Of a stretch of 64,000 nt of DNA, positions 27,142 through 35,774 are shown piece by piece. Made by a program: the position numbers and the translations under genes. Position 1 is the stretch's first letter. Each line of letters opens with the position of its first letter. The DNA comes from Candidatus Methylobacter titanis. Its GTDB lineage: Bacteria > Pseudomonadota > Gammaproteobacteria > Methylococcales > Methylomonadaceae. The DNA is taken from assembly GCA_029946125.1 (NCBI GenBank), contig JAQSDX010000008.1:18133-82132 (forward strand). The letters run 5' to 3'. The notes beneath the pieces are model-generated. The model was not told where the DNA came from. It saw only the letters and a program-made list of their open reading frames with translations, and did not search any database.

Positions 27142-27861
27142 ATGCCGGTCGATATTTTAATGACGGTTGTTGCAACATCCGTCATTCAGTCTATTTTTGG
27201 GGTAGGCGTATTATCATTGGGTACGCCGGTGTTGCTGTTACTCGGTTATGATTTTGTCGAGGCGCTGGGTGTGCTGCTGCCGGTTTCTATTGCGATAAGC
27301 GCTTTGCAAGTGCTAAGGCACTATGAAGATATCGATACCGGATTTTATAAAAACGTGTTGGTTTACAGCGTTCCTTTGGTGGTGGTGTTTTTAATGCTGG
27401 TGACTACCGTCAAAATCAACATCAGTTTGGTGATTGGCGGGGTGCTGATTTTTGTGGCGTTAGAAAGTTTTTCAACGGCTATTGAAAAAACCTTACAGTC
27501 CATAGCCAGACATGAAAAGATTTATCTGATGGCGATGGGGCTGGTTCATGGAGTCAGCAATTTAGGCGGTTCGCTGTTGACCGTGATGGTTTACAGCAAA
27601 AAATATTCAAAAAACAAAACGCGTGTGACAACGGCGGCGAGCTATGCGACATTTGCTTTGTGCCAGTTGGCAACGTTATTTGTTATGGATAGCGAGTTTA
27701 CGGTGTCATTTACAGACAAGGTAAGCTTTATTCAGGTTGCTGTGGTGATGTTTTTACTGACGGAAGAAATACTTTATAGCGGAATTGATAATGCAAAATA
27801 TCGCAAAATATTTGCCGCATTTTTGTTTGCATCAGGTATCTTGTTAATGATCAAGTCATAA
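27142..27861 (+). CDS. TauE/SafE family permease-like protein
   Basis: Membrane protein of 239 aa with about seven hydrophobic helices; the N-terminal SVIQSIFGVGVLSLGTPVLL and the central MGLVHGVSNLGGSLLTVMVY match the two repeats of the TauE/SafE (sulfite/sulfonate exporter) family. Start ATG is preceded by AAAAAAGGAA. It is 66 bp after the TetR-adjacent membrane gene and 17 bp before the DUF502 gene. The transported anion is not predictable. Confidence 0.82.
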   Translation: MPVDILMTVVATSVIQSIFGVGVLSLGTPVLLLLGYDFVEALGVLLPVSIAISALQVLRHYEDIDTGFYKNVLVYSVPLVVVFLMLVTTVKINISLVIGGVLIFVALESFSTAIEKTLQSIARHEKIYLMAMGLVHGVSNLGGSLLTVMVYSKKYSKNKTRVTTAASYATFALCQLATLFVMDSEFTVSFTDKVSFIQVAVVMFLLTEEILYSGIDNAKYRKIFAAFLFASGILLMIKS

Positions 27862-27878
27862 TAAAATTGGAGAGAGAC

Positions 27879-28469
27879 ATGAAAGAGTGGGTTAAAAAGC
27901 TGTTGAATTATTTCCTGATCGGTATTCTTGCGGTCATTCCTATTGTTGTTATTTTGCAAATTATGATTTTTGTAAAAGACCGGGTTTCCGATTTGTTTCA
28001 CTTGGTTTACGGTTATGCGGATAGTTATCTTTATACCAGTTTGGTGTTCGCGGTCAGTTTTATTATTCTGGCGTACATCGGCCACAAATTAGTTCAGGAA
28101 GGCCGGTCCTGGGTTATTGCCGCTTTTGATCATATTATTGACAGAATTCCATTCTTGAACACGGTTTATCGGGTGCTTAAAAAAGTGATCAATATGTTTT
28201 CGAGCCACGATAAGACTATCGCCAAGGAAGTGGTTTATGTCGAATACCCAAAAGAAGGCCTTTGGGTGCCTGCATATGTGACCAACAGACTGGGTGATAA
28301 GTATGTGTTGTATGTTCCTACCTCGCCTAATCCGACATCCGGTTTTACGGTCATTGCCGATAAATCAAGAATCGTTAAATCGGCAATGAATATCGAAGAG
28401 GCTAGCAGCTTTGTGATCAGTGTGGGTGTTGATTACAGTAAGGCTTCGGAAATGAGCCAATTATCCTGA
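27879..28469 (+). CDS. DUF502 family membrane protein
   Basis: Conserved protein of 196 aa with two N-terminal membrane helices (YFLIGILAVIPIVVILQIM and TSLVFAVSFIILAYIGHKL) followed by a soluble domain with DRIPFLNTVYRVLKK and FVVEYPKEGLWVPAYVT-like text typical of DUF502. I start at ATG 27879 with GGAGAGAG upstream; an in-frame TTG at 27867 is less likely. The function of the family is unknown. The gene follows the TauE-like gene closely and is followed by a hairpin. Confidence 0.85.
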   Translation: MKEWVKKLLNYFLIGILAVIPIVVILQIMIFVKDRVSDLFHLVYGYADSYLYTSLVFAVSFIILAYIGHKLVQEGRSWVIAAFDHIIDRIPFLNTVYRVLKKVINMFSSHDKTIAKEVVYVEYPKEGLWVPAYVTNRLGDKYVLYVPTSPNPTSGFTVIADKSRIVKSAMNIEEASSFVISVGVDYSKASEMSQLS

Positions 28470-28503
28470 GTCTTTAAGAATGGCAGGTATTTAAAAAACG
28501 ACT

Positions 28504-28524
28504 AGGCGACCAGGATGGTCGCCT
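28504..28524. terminator. Hairpin between convergent DUF502 and oadB genes
   Basis: AGGCGACCA-GGA-TGGTCGCCT forms a perfect 9-bp stem with a 3-nt loop in the 99-bp convergent gap. No T-run follows. The same GGCGACC stem type recurs at 29759-29776 and 42615-42638. Confidence 0.55.
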
Positions 28525-28568
28525 GTCCTCATTAACTGATGGTTTAAGTCAGCGGCTTATTGCCGTGG

Positions 28569-29696
28569 TTACTTAACCAAGCTCAACAAAATCCCCGCTG
28601 CCACCGCAGAACCAATTACCCCGGCGACATTAGGCCCCATGGCATGCATCAGCAAGAAATTATGCGGGTTGCTTTCCAGCCCAACTTTGTTGACTACCCT
28701 TGCTGACATTGGCACTGCGGAGACACCGGCGGCACCGATCAGTGGATTAATCGGGGTGCTGCTGAATTTGTTCATGATTTTCGCCATAATCACCCCCGAG
28801 GCTGTGCCGATACTGAAAGCAATCGCTCCCAAGCCTAAGATACCCAATGTTTTGACTTGTAAAAAGGCTTCAGCGCTGAGCTTTGAACCTACCGCTAATC
28901 CCAAGAAAATAGTGATAATATTGATCAGTTCGTTTTGTGCGGTTTGACTCAAACGTTCTACCACGCCACACGCGTTCATCAGATTACCCAGTGCGAACAT
29001 GCCGATTAAAGGTGCGGCTGACGGTAACAGCAAGGCGCAAATAACCAGCAACATTAACGGGAAGACGATTTTTTCGGTCTTGCTGACTGCCCGCAGTTGC
29101 TGCATCTCGATTTTACGTTCATCCTCAGTCGTTAATGCACGCATGATCGGCGGCTGTATCAGCGGCACTAAAGCCATGTAGGAATAGGCTGCAACCGCAA
29201 TGGCACCCAATAAGTCAGGTGATAGTTTCGAGGCGACATAAATAGCCGTCGGGCCATCCGCACCACCGATTATGCCAATCGCGGCGGCATCTTGTAAGGT
29301 AAATTCCAATCCGGGTATGGCATTAAGCGCCAATGCTCCCAGCAGTGAGGTAAAGATACCGAATTGCGCCGCAGCGCCTAACAACAAGGTTTTTGGATTG
29401 GCCAGCATCGGGCCGAAATCGGTCATTGCGCCCACGCCCATAAAGATGAGTAGCGGAAAAATACCGGTTTTAATGCCGAAATACAGGTAGTACAAAATGC
29501 CGCCTTCCTCGGCGATACCGGCAATAGGAATGTTGCTGAGTATTGCGCCAAAGCCTATCGGCAGTAACAGCAAGGGTTCAAAGCCTTTTTTGATCGCCAG
29601 AAACAGCAGCAAAAAGCCGATCAGCATCATGAACACTTGGCCACCGGTAAAGTTGTAAATACCGGTGCTATGCCAGAGTAAAGTGAGATTTTCCAT
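28569..29696 (-). CDS. oadB: Oxaloacetate decarboxylase, sodium pump beta subunit
   Basis: Integral membrane subunit that couples decarboxylation of a biotin-bound carboxyl group to Na+ export. The 375 aa has about nine to eleven helices; [18 protein letters not shown] contains the conserved IGGADGP sodium-site motif, and [20 protein letters not shown] is another family block. It is the last gene of oadG-oadA-oadB. The 5'-region carries the palindrome repeat near 29722-29776. Confidence 0.95.
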   Translation of the reverse strand: MENLTLLWHSTGIYNFTGGQVFMMLIGFLLLFLAIKKGFEPLLLLPIGFGAILSNIPIAGIAEEGGILYYLYFGIKTGIFPLLIFMGVGAMTDFGPMLANPKTLLLGAAAQFGIFTSLLGALALNAIPGLEFTLQDAAAIGIIGGADGPTAIYVASKLSPDLLGAIAVAAYSYMALVPLIQPPIMRALTTEDERKIEMQQLRAVSKTEKIVFPLMLLVICALLLPSAAPLIGMFALGNLMNACGVVERLSQTAQNELINIITIFLGLAVGSKLSAEAFLQVKTLGILGLGAIAFSIGTASGVIMAKIMNKFSSTPINPLIGAAGVSAVPMSARVVNKVGLESNPHNFLLMHAMGPNVAGVIGSAVAAGILLSLVK

Positions 29697-29722
29697 GGGA
29701 TGACCCTTTAATTAAATCATGT

Positions 29723-29776
29723 AGGGGCGACCGGATGAGTCGCCCTTGTTCAGACACAGGCGACCGGCCGGTCGCC
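29723..29776. repeat. Palindromic GGCGACC repeats between oadA and oadB
   Basis: Two related hairpin-like units in the 129-bp gap: GGGGCGACCGGATGAGTCGCCC and the perfect palindrome GGCGACCGGCCGGTCGCC (29759-29776). The latter 18 bp are identical to 42617-42636 minus outer bases. They may attenuate expression from oadA to oadB. Confidence 0.7.
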
Positions 29777-29825
29777 CTTTATGCCCGCGGGTACTACGGT
29801 TCTTTACGCTCTTTGTGGCTGTTCT

Positions 29826-31616
29826 TTATAAGGAAATCAACACATCCCCGCCGGCAACGGCACTGCCTTCTTTGACATAGATCGTGCTGACGATACCGGT
29901 CGTTTTGGAGCGGACTTCGGTCTCCATTTTCATGGCTTCCATGATGACCACGACATCGCCTTCGGCAACGATGCTGCCGACATCGACCAGGATTTTCAGA
30001 ATATTGCCGGCCATCGGCGACTCAACTGTGGCACCGCTGCTGGCTATCAGTGCGGCATGAGGTGCGCTGGCATTCGGTTGAATGCTCAAGGCAGTGTTGT
30101 TGGGGCCGACCATGACGCTGAAATTTCTGCCGTCGACATTAACCGTATAGGTTTCGGTTTGTGGCGGGGTAGTTGCGTTGACGGCGTTAGCTGTCGGCGC
30201 ATTAGCAAACGTTTCCGCATTAGGTGCGGCTTCAAAAGCGGCCGGATTGCCCCGGTTAACCAGGAATTTCCAGCCGATTTGCGCAAACAAGCCGTTAATC
30301 AACGCGTCTTCTTCGATGTTGGCAGCGAGGGTTACGCCTTCGGTCTGGGCTTTTTCCTGAACTTCGGCAATCAGTTTATCCATTTCCGGTGCGATCAGAT
30401 CGGCCGGACGACAAGTAATCGCCAGTTCGCCGTTCAGCACTTTGTCTTGTAAGGCTTTGTTGACCGGCGCAGGCGTAGCACCGTATTCGCCTTTTAACAC
30501 ACCGGCAGTTTCTTTGGTGATGTTCTTGTAACGTTCGCCGTTCATTACGTTGATTACAGCTTGACTGCCGACGATTTGTGACGTGGGCGTGACCAGCGGG
30601 ATAAAGCCTAAGTCTTCACGCACCCGGGGAATTTCCAGCATGACCTCGTCGAACTTGTCGGCAGCACCTTGTTCTTTCAGTTGGCTTTCCATATTGGTCA
30701 GCATACCGCCGGGTACTTGGGAAATCAGGATGCGACTATCGACACCTTTTAAGCTGCCCTCGTATTGCGCATATTTTTTGCGAATATCCCGGAAATAGGC
30801 AGCGATATGTTCCAATTCGACCAGATCCAGGCCGGTATCGCGCCCGGTACCGTCCAAGCTGGCGACGATGGTCTCGGTGGGACTGTGTCCGTAAGTCATG
30901 CTCAGTGATGAAATAGCGGTATCGACATTATCCACGCCCGCTTCGACGGCCTTGATAATGCTGGCGACACTCAAGCCGGTGGTGGCATGGCAATGCAAAT
31001 GGATGGGTATATTAGTACTGGTTTTCAGACGACTGACCAGTTCAAAGGCGTCGTAAGGCTTGAGTAGTCCTGCCATGTCTTTGACACAAATGGAATGCGC
31101 GCCCATGTCTTCGATCTGTTTGCCCAGCGCTACCCATAAGTCCATGGTGTGTACAGGACTGGTGGTGTAGGAGATGGTGCCTTGCGCATGGGCGTCGGTA
31201 CGGAGTACGGCTTTGACGGCATGCTCAATGTTGCGCATGTCGTTCATCGCGTCAAAGATGCGAAACACATCGATACCGTTGATGACGCAACGCTCAACAA
31301 ATTTATCCACGACATCGTCGGCATAATGCCGGTAGCCTAAGATATTTTGGCCGCGAAACAGCATTTGCTGGGGGGTGTTAGGCATAGCGGCTTTCAGCAG
31401 ACGCAGTCTTTCCCAAGGATCTTCGCCCAAATAACGGATACAGGCATCAAAAGTCGCGCCGCCCCAGGATTCAATAGACCAGTAACCAATCCGGTCGAGT
31501 CTTTCGCAAATAGGCAGCATATCTTCGATGCGCAACCGGGTTGCCAAAATAGATTGATGAGCATCACGCAGAACGACTTCGGTGATACCTAAGGGCTGCT
31601 TTATATCGGTGGACAT
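29826..31616 (-). CDS. oadA: Oxaloacetate decarboxylase alpha subunit (biotin carrier)
   Basis: Carboxyltransferase that moves CO2 from oxaloacetate to its own biotin. Residues about 1-270 form the TIM-barrel domain ([20 protein letters not shown] with zinc-site start, [14 protein letters not shown]). A conserved PYC/OADA domain follows (about 300-480), then a Pro/Ala/Thr-rich linker (about 490-510) and a C-terminal biotinyl domain with the lysine in [12 protein letters not shown] (about 565). Length 596 aa is standard. Start ATG 31616 has AGGAG 10 bp upstream. Alternative roles as a pyruvate-carboxylase half exist, but oadG and oadB neighbours favour the sodium pump. Confidence 0.95.
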   Translation of the reverse strand: MSTDIKQPLGITEVVLRDAHQSILATRLRIEDMLPICERLDRIGYWSIESWGGATFDACIRYLGEDPWERLRLLKAAMPNTPQQMLFRGQNILGYRHYADDVVDKFVERCVINGIDVFRIFDAMNDMRNIEHAVKAVLRTDAHAQGTISYTTSPVHTMDLWVALGKQIEDMGAHSICVKDMAGLLKPYDAFELVSRLKTSTNIPIHLHCHATTGLSVASIIKAVEAGVDNVDTAISSLSMTYGHSPTETIVASLDGTGRDTGLDLVELEHIAAYFRDIRKKYAQYEGSLKGVDSRILISQVPGGMLTNMESQLKEQGAADKFDEVMLEIPRVREDLGFIPLVTPTSQIVGSQAVINVMNGERYKNITKETAGVLKGEYGATPAPVNKALQDKVLNGELAITCRPADLIAPEMDKLIAEVQEKAQTEGVTLAANIEEDALINGLFAQIGWKFLVNRGNPAAFEAAPNAETFANAPTANAVNATTPPQTETYTVNVDGRNFSVMVGPNNTALSIQPNASAPHAALIASSGATVESPMAGNILKILVDVGSIVAEGDVVVIMEAMKMETEVRSKTTGIVSTIYVKEGSAVAGGDVLISL

Positions 31617-31707
31617 GCTTGTTGTTTCTCCTGAAACCTTGATAAATTGTAATGGCTTGGTTATAAAAAATAGAACTCGGGTGACACGGCATTGTCCATG
31701 AAAGGCA

Positions 31708-31748
31708 CAAAAAACACGAAAAAATAAAAAGTTTTTTCGTGTTTTTTG
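31708..31748. repeat. CACGAA-type perfect inverted repeat (oadG-oadA gap)
   Basis: CAAAAAACACGAAAAAA and its exact reverse complement at 31732-31748 flank a 7-nt loop. The same repeat style occurs at 49407-49476 and 50425-50477. It lies upstream of oadA and may act as a terminator-like structure or a mobile repeat. Confidence 0.75.
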
Positions 31749-31832
31749 CGGGCATCATCTACTCAGTCAAATCCGTGGTACCTGCTCTGCCAAGTGATTA
31801 CGATAAATTTTCAATCATTGACCTTGTGGCCG

Positions 31833-32114
31833 TTAGTTATGCTTCTCGGCAACTGCTCCCTGCGTTGCTCTACCTCCTGCATCCTTGCAGTCGTTTCGGT
31901 ACTGATGCACGGCGGCAGTTATCGCGGCAACAACGCTTTTATCGATGTCGGAGCTAATACCGGGTACCGCCCGCGATACCGGCATTTCTGGGAAATAGCG
32001 CTGTACCACTGCCGACATCAGGACAATAGCGCCTACCAGCATGGTCAAAAACAGGAACACGATGCCCATCCCGGTAAACATTAATTCGATTCCGCTAGTC
32101 ATTAGTTCTGTCAT
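31833..32114 (-). CDS. oadG: Oxaloacetate decarboxylase gamma subunit
   Basis: Small membrane anchor of the sodium-pump complex; 93 aa with one N-terminal helix (ELMFTGMGIVFLFLTMLVGAIVLM, about 9-33) and a hydrophilic tail including VVAAITAAVHQYRND, the OadG C-terminal signature. It lies 216 bp upstream of oadA on the same strand. OadG supplies a zinc site and stabilises the complex. The late tail (CKDAGGRATQGAVAEKHN) is less conserved. Confidence 0.85.
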   Translation of the reverse strand: MTELMTSGIELMFTGMGIVFLFLTMLVGAIVLMSAVVQRYFPEMPVSRAVPGISSDIDKSVVAAITAAVHQYRNDCKDAGGRATQGAVAEKHN

Positions 32115-32230
32115 GGTTGATCACGTTTTTTAAAATAGTTTAACTATTGCATTGTATCATAGGCAAAAATCATAACTAATCGATGTTTTTTCATGATGAC
32201 AATTGGCAGGCAGTCTTTTGGTTATGGGGT

Positions 32231-32288
32231 TGTGGGCGCGAATTTATTCGCGCAGTGGGTTAAAAACGCGAATAAATTCGCGCCCACA
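32231..32288. repeat. Perfect 22-bp inverted repeat upstream of msrB
   Basis: TGTGGGCGCGAATTTATTCGCG (32231-32252) and its exact reverse complement (32267-32288) with a 14-nt spacer, 30 bp before the msrB start. The arms contain a nested GCGAAT-ATTCGC dyad. One of the TGTGGG...CCCACA intergenic palindromes. Confidence 0.85.
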
Positions 32289-32318
32289 TTATAAATGGTT
32301 GTTATTAGGAGTAAAAAT

Positions 32319-32717
32319 ATGACAGATACAGAACGCGACGAAAATGAACAGTGGCATGACAAATTAACGCCCGAGCAATTTACTATTTGCCGGCTGAAAG
32401 CTACCGAGCCGCCGTTTACCGGCAAATACGCCGATTGTAAAAAAGACGGTATTTATCAGTGTATTTGCTGCGGCAATCCGTTATTCGATTCGGCGACTAA
32501 ATATGATTCAGGTTCAGGTTGGCCGAGTTTTTGGGATGTACTGTCTGAACACAGCGTGGCTGAACATGTCGACGCCAGTCATGGGATGCGCAGGGTTGAA
32601 GTGACCTGTAAATCCTGCGATGCACATTTAGGCCATGTGTTTGAAGATGGTCCACAACCGACAGGTCTGCGTTACTGCATAAATTCTGCGGCCTTAGACT
32701 TAAAAGAAAAATTATGA
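32319..32717 (+). CDS. msrB: Peptide-methionine (R)-S-oxide reductase
   Basis: Repairs oxidised methionine. The 132 aa has zinc cysteine pairs in [10 protein letters not shown] and [12 protein letters not shown], the GSGWPSFWD substrate loop and the catalytic Cys in RYCINSAAL (about 119). The start ATG 32319 follows AGGAG by 7 bp; the frame open to 32295 is not used. The stop overlaps apeB by 4 bp. Probably cytoplasmic (no signal peptide). Confidence 0.96.
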   Translation: MTDTERDENEQWHDKLTPEQFTICRLKATEPPFTGKYADCKKDGIYQCICCGNPLFDSATKYDSGSGWPSFWDVLSEHSVAEHVDASHGMRRVEVTCKSCDAHLGHVFEDGPQPTGLRYCINSAALDLKEKL

Positions 32718-34018
32718 GCGTTAGACAGCAGGTTCAAAACTTACTGGATTTTATCGATGCCAGTCCCAGTCCCTGGCATGTGGTTAAAACCATCGAAGCC
32801 CAGCTTGCGACGCAAACTCCGGCGTGGGAGCGTCTCGACGAAACCGCCAAATGGACATTGCAGCCGGGCGGGAGTTATTACGTGGTGCGTGACGATTCGT
32901 CTATCGTCCTGTTTGTACAGGGACAAAAACCGCTGGCTGAAACCGGGTTTAAAATTATCGGCGCACATACCGATTCTCCCGGCTTGAGAATAAAACCGAA
33001 TGCTGCCAGCAGCGTGGATGGCTTGTTAAGGCTGGGCGTCGAGATTTACGGCGGACCCATTTTGGCGACGTTCACCGACAGGGATTTAAGTCTCGCCGGA
33101 AGGATGAGTTATAAAAACGATCAGGGTGACATAGCCAGTCTGCTGGTCAAATTTGATCAACCGTTGCTGCGCTTGCCTAATCTGGCAATACACATGAACA
33201 GAACAGTTAATGAAGACGGCCTGAAACTGCAAAAGCAGACCGAGTTGCCGTTGATCTTATCGGCATTGACCGAAGAACAGCTACCTCAAGCTTATTTTTC
33301 TGCATTACTGCAACAGCAAACAGGCGTGGCCGCTACGCGCATTTTATCCTGGGATTTAGCTGTGTACGACACCCAGAAAGGCGCTTTCTGGGGCGCGGAA
33401 AACCAGTTTTATGCAGATAGCCAACTGGATAATCTGTCTTCCTGTCATGCCGCGTTGCAGGCATTGCTTTTCGATGATATGCAGCCGGACACTACGCTGG
33501 TGTGCGCGTTTTTCGACCATGAAGAAATCGGCAGCCAAAGTAACAAAGGCGCGGACGGCAGTTTTCTGCCCGATGTACTCCAGCGCATTGCTCTTTCGAC
33601 TGCAGAAGGCAGCGAAGATGTTGCCAGAGCGCTGGCGAAAAGTTTCATGATCAGCGCGGATATGGCGCATGCCTATCAGCCTAATTTCCCCAATGCCTAC
33701 GACCCCGACCATAAAGTCGGCGTCAATAAAGGTCCGGTGATTAAAGTCAACGCCAATCAAAGCTACAGCTCGGAAAGCGTCTCGGCAGCGATGTTTGCCG
33801 ACTGGTGCGAACAGGCCGAAGTACCTTACCAGACCTATTCGCACCGTTGCGATATGCCTTGCGGGAGCACCATCGGGCCGATTACGGCCGCAAAACTGGG
33901 CATACGCTCAATCGATGTCGGCAGCCCGATGTGGGCGATGCACAGCATCCGAGAAAGCGCCGGGGTGTTGGATCATGATTACCTGATCAGGGTGATGAAA
34001 CGGTTTTTTGCTGAGTAA
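32714..34018 (+). CDS. apeB: M18 family aminopeptidase
   Basis: Zinc aminopeptidase preferring acidic N-terminal residues, 434 aa. Metal ligands and catalytic motifs are visible: [15 protein letters not shown] (His, about 79-83), [12 protein letters not shown] (Asp), [16 protein letters not shown] (Glu-Glu, about 269-284), [13 protein letters not shown] (Asp) and [12 protein letters not shown] (last His). It is coupled to msrB by a 4-bp overlap. Confidence 0.95.
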   Translation: MSVRQQVQNLLDFIDASPSPWHVVKTIEAQLATQTPAWERLDETAKWTLQPGGSYYVVRDDSSIVLFVQGQKPLAETGFKIIGAHTDSPGLRIKPNAASSVDGLLRLGVEIYGGPILATFTDRDLSLAGRMSYKNDQGDIASLLVKFDQPLLRLPNLAIHMNRTVNEDGLKLQKQTELPLILSALTEEQLPQAYFSALLQQQTGVAATRILSWDLAVYDTQKGAFWGAENQFYADSQLDNLSSCHAALQALLFDDMQPDTTLVCAFFDHEEIGSQSNKGADGSFLPDVLQRIALSTAEGSEDVARALAKSFMISADMAHAYQPNFPNAYDPDHKVGVNKGPVIKVNANQSYSSESVSAAMFADWCEQAEVPYQTYSHRCDMPCGSTIGPITAAKLGIRSIDVGSPMWAMHSIRESAGVLDHDYLIRVMKRFFAE

Positions 34019-34039
34019 AGTATAAGCTCACAAAATCAC

Positions 34040-34105
34040 GTAGGGCGTGCCGTGCGCGCCAAAAGACAGCAACATAATTAAAATGGCGCGCACGGCACGC
34101 CCTAC
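34040..34105. repeat. Perfect 21-bp inverted repeat after apeB
   Basis: GTAGGGCGTGCCGTGCGCGCC (34040-34060) and its exact reverse complement (34085-34105) with a 24-nt AT-rich loop. It fills most of the gap between apeB and the AlkB-like gene and could terminate transcription or be a mobile palindromic unit. Confidence 0.85.
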
Positions 34106-34167
34106 CAATGAAGCAATGACGCAGATAAATATTAAAATGACAGTCGCCAACTTTTTGCTGTAAGTTC

Positions 34168-34752
34168 ATGGTCGTTAATCTAGTCCCCTTTGACGGCGAG
34201 CTTTATCTAATCAAACAATTTTACAGCTTGCCGGAGGCTGATTTGCTGTTTGCAAAGTTACATGCCGATTTGGCTTGGCAGGAAGAAGCCATTTTTATCT
34301 ACGGCAGGTGGGTTAAAGTGCCCCGGCTGATGTGTTGGTACGGCGATCCCGGTGCCTGGTACCGCTATTCGGGCGTTAATCATCAGCCGATGCTCTGGAC
34401 TCCGGCGTTACAGACAATCAGGGAGAAAGTGGAGTGGCAGTGTCAATGCACCTTTAACAGCGTATTAGCCAATTTGTACCGTGACGGTAAAGATTCGATG
34501 GGCTGTCATGCCGATGATGAAAAACAGCTGGGGAAAAATCCGGTGATTGCGTCATTGAGCTTGGGCGATCAGCGCCTATTCAAGCTGCGTCATAAAAAAA
34601 GCCAAGAAAAACTGGATATAGTTTTAGGCCACGGCGATTTGTTAGTGATGTCCGGCACCTTGCAACACCACTGGATGCATTCGCTGCCTAAAACCAAAAA
34701 AATGAAAATGCCCCGGATCAATTTAACGTTTCGGGAGATTAAGGTGGCTTGA
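34168..34752 (+). CDS. AlkB-like 2-oxoglutarate/Fe(II) dioxygenase
   Basis: Oxidative DNA or RNA demethylase of the AlkB family, 194 aa, closest in layout to short ALKBH2/3-like bacterial members. Iron ligands are H and D in MGCHADDE (about 112-115) and a distal His in LQHHWMHSLPK (about 172); RINLTFR (about 184-190) supplies the 2-oxoglutarate-binding arginines. LSLGDQRLFKLRHK is the substrate-lid region. It is preceded by the palindrome above and followed by an IS-like relic. Confidence 0.9.
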   Translation: MVVNLVPFDGELYLIKQFYSLPEADLLFAKLHADLAWQEEAIFIYGRWVKVPRLMCWYGDPGAWYRYSGVNHQPMLWTPALQTIREKVEWQCQCTFNSVLANLYRDGKDSMGCHADDEKQLGKNPVIASLSLGDQRLFKLRHKKSQEKLDIVLGHGDLLVMSGTLQHHWMHSLPKTKKMKMPRINLTFREIKVA

Positions 34753-34786
34753 TTCGTCGCGAAGACTCTAACTGGAGCCTCAAGAA

Positions 34787-35012
34787 AGAAATTGACATCC
34801 ACCCCCAGCTAAAGCAAGGGGATTCCTTAGTACAGCCCTCCATGCCCGAAGGGGACGACTCTGAAAATCGTCTTACTTCACACCATCTCAGTTACCCTGA
34901 TGGCAGGAGATACGCAGCAACAGCGCATCCAACAGAGAAAATTATAAATGACAAACAACCAAAGTCAAGAGCATCCTTACATCCCCGACCTGAAGGACGG
35001 GGGCTTTACGGA
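34787..35012. mobile_element. Short IS200/IS605-like element without transposase
   Basis: Within 230 bp there are both kinds of end seen in IS200/IS605 elements: a left-end-like TTGACATCCACCCCCAGC with a small hairpin (CCCC..GGGG at about 34802-34821, then GATTCC), and a right-end-like CATCCCCGACCTGAAGGACG hairpin (34983-35002) followed by GGGCTTTACGG. No TnpA or TnpB frame is present between them. This fits an internally deleted, non-autonomous derivative or an orphan end pair. Exact boundaries are not definable. The remaining 219 bases up to 35231 show no clear gene (a 66-codon GTG frame exists but lacks support). Confidence 0.5.
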
Positions 35013-35231
35013 CTCTGTGGGTAAAATTTCGTGTCTTCGGTTTTTTTTAATATAAACTTAAGTAGCGATTCATATCTAATCAACACGCTTGAACTCAGTT
35101 ACTTTAGCAATGAAAAAATGAAGGCACATCAACAAGCGGCTGAAGTCGTAAATAAACAAGATTTAGATGAAAAAATAACAAATACAGCAAAAATGTCTAT
35201 ACTTATCCCATTATCCTACGCACCAGAATAG

Positions 35232-35774
35232 ATGAATATTATCAACTTATTAGGTGTTTTTTTTAGCGTAGTCTTATTGCTTTCGCAGCAGGTCATCGCT
35301 GATGATGCCGATGTCGAATATAAAGTAAAAGCCGGTTATTTGTACAATTTCACCAAATTTATTACTTGGCCTGAGGATAGGTACGAAACCTTTAACCTCT
35401 GTATTGTGGGTGAAGATCCTTTTGGCGATTTAATAGACCCCATCGAACAGCGCACAGCTTTTGGACGACCTATTAAACTATTCAGGTTTAATCGTCTTAA
35501 TAAAGAGCAGCATTGCCATATTCTTTTTATCAGTGCCGCTATCAAAGATAAGGTGTTGCTCAAAGGCATGCTGATTGTTGACAATACCCATACATCATTA
35601 ACCGTAGGCGAAAGTAACGAGTTTACTGCTCAGGGGGGAATGATTGGTTTTGTTAACAGACTGGGCAAAATTAAATTACAGATTAACCTGAAAGCTCTAC
35701 AACAGAGTGGTTTAAAAATAAGCGCAAAATTATTGGAAGTTGCTGAACTGATTGACGGAGAAAGCAATGATTAA
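35232..35774 (+). CDS. YfiR family periplasmic protein (DUF4154)
   Basis: Periplasmic protein of 180 aa with signal peptide (about 1-23, LGVFFSVVLLLSQQVIADD). The motif EYKVKAGYLYNFTKFITWPE is the YfiR family signature. YfiR in Pseudomonas represses the diguanylate cyclase YfiN from the periplasm. Here the next gene is a membrane GGDEF-EAL protein whose true start lies 8 bp inside this gene, so the same kind of regulation is likely. No other partner (YfiB-like) is seen. The start ATG has a poor ribosome site. Confidence 0.85.
   Translation: MNIINLLGVFFSVVLLLSQQVIADDADVEYKVKAGYLYNFTKFITWPEDRYETFNLCIVGEDPFGDLIDPIEQRTAFGRPIKLFRFNRLNKEQHCHILFISAAIKDKVLLKGMLIVDNTHTSLTVGESNEFTAQGGMIGFVNRLGKIKLQINLKALQQSGLKISAKLLEVAELIDGESND

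Noticed and set aside
29826..31616. oadA as pyruvate carboxylase subunit B
   Set aside because: The same architecture exists in PycB, but oadG and oadB in the same operon make the sodium-pump decarboxylase the better call.
35031..35231. A 66-codon GTG-start frame ending directly before the YfiR-like gene
   Set aside because: No ribosome site, no recognisable motif, and low-complexity composition. It begins in the tail of the IS-like relic, so chance openness is more likely.
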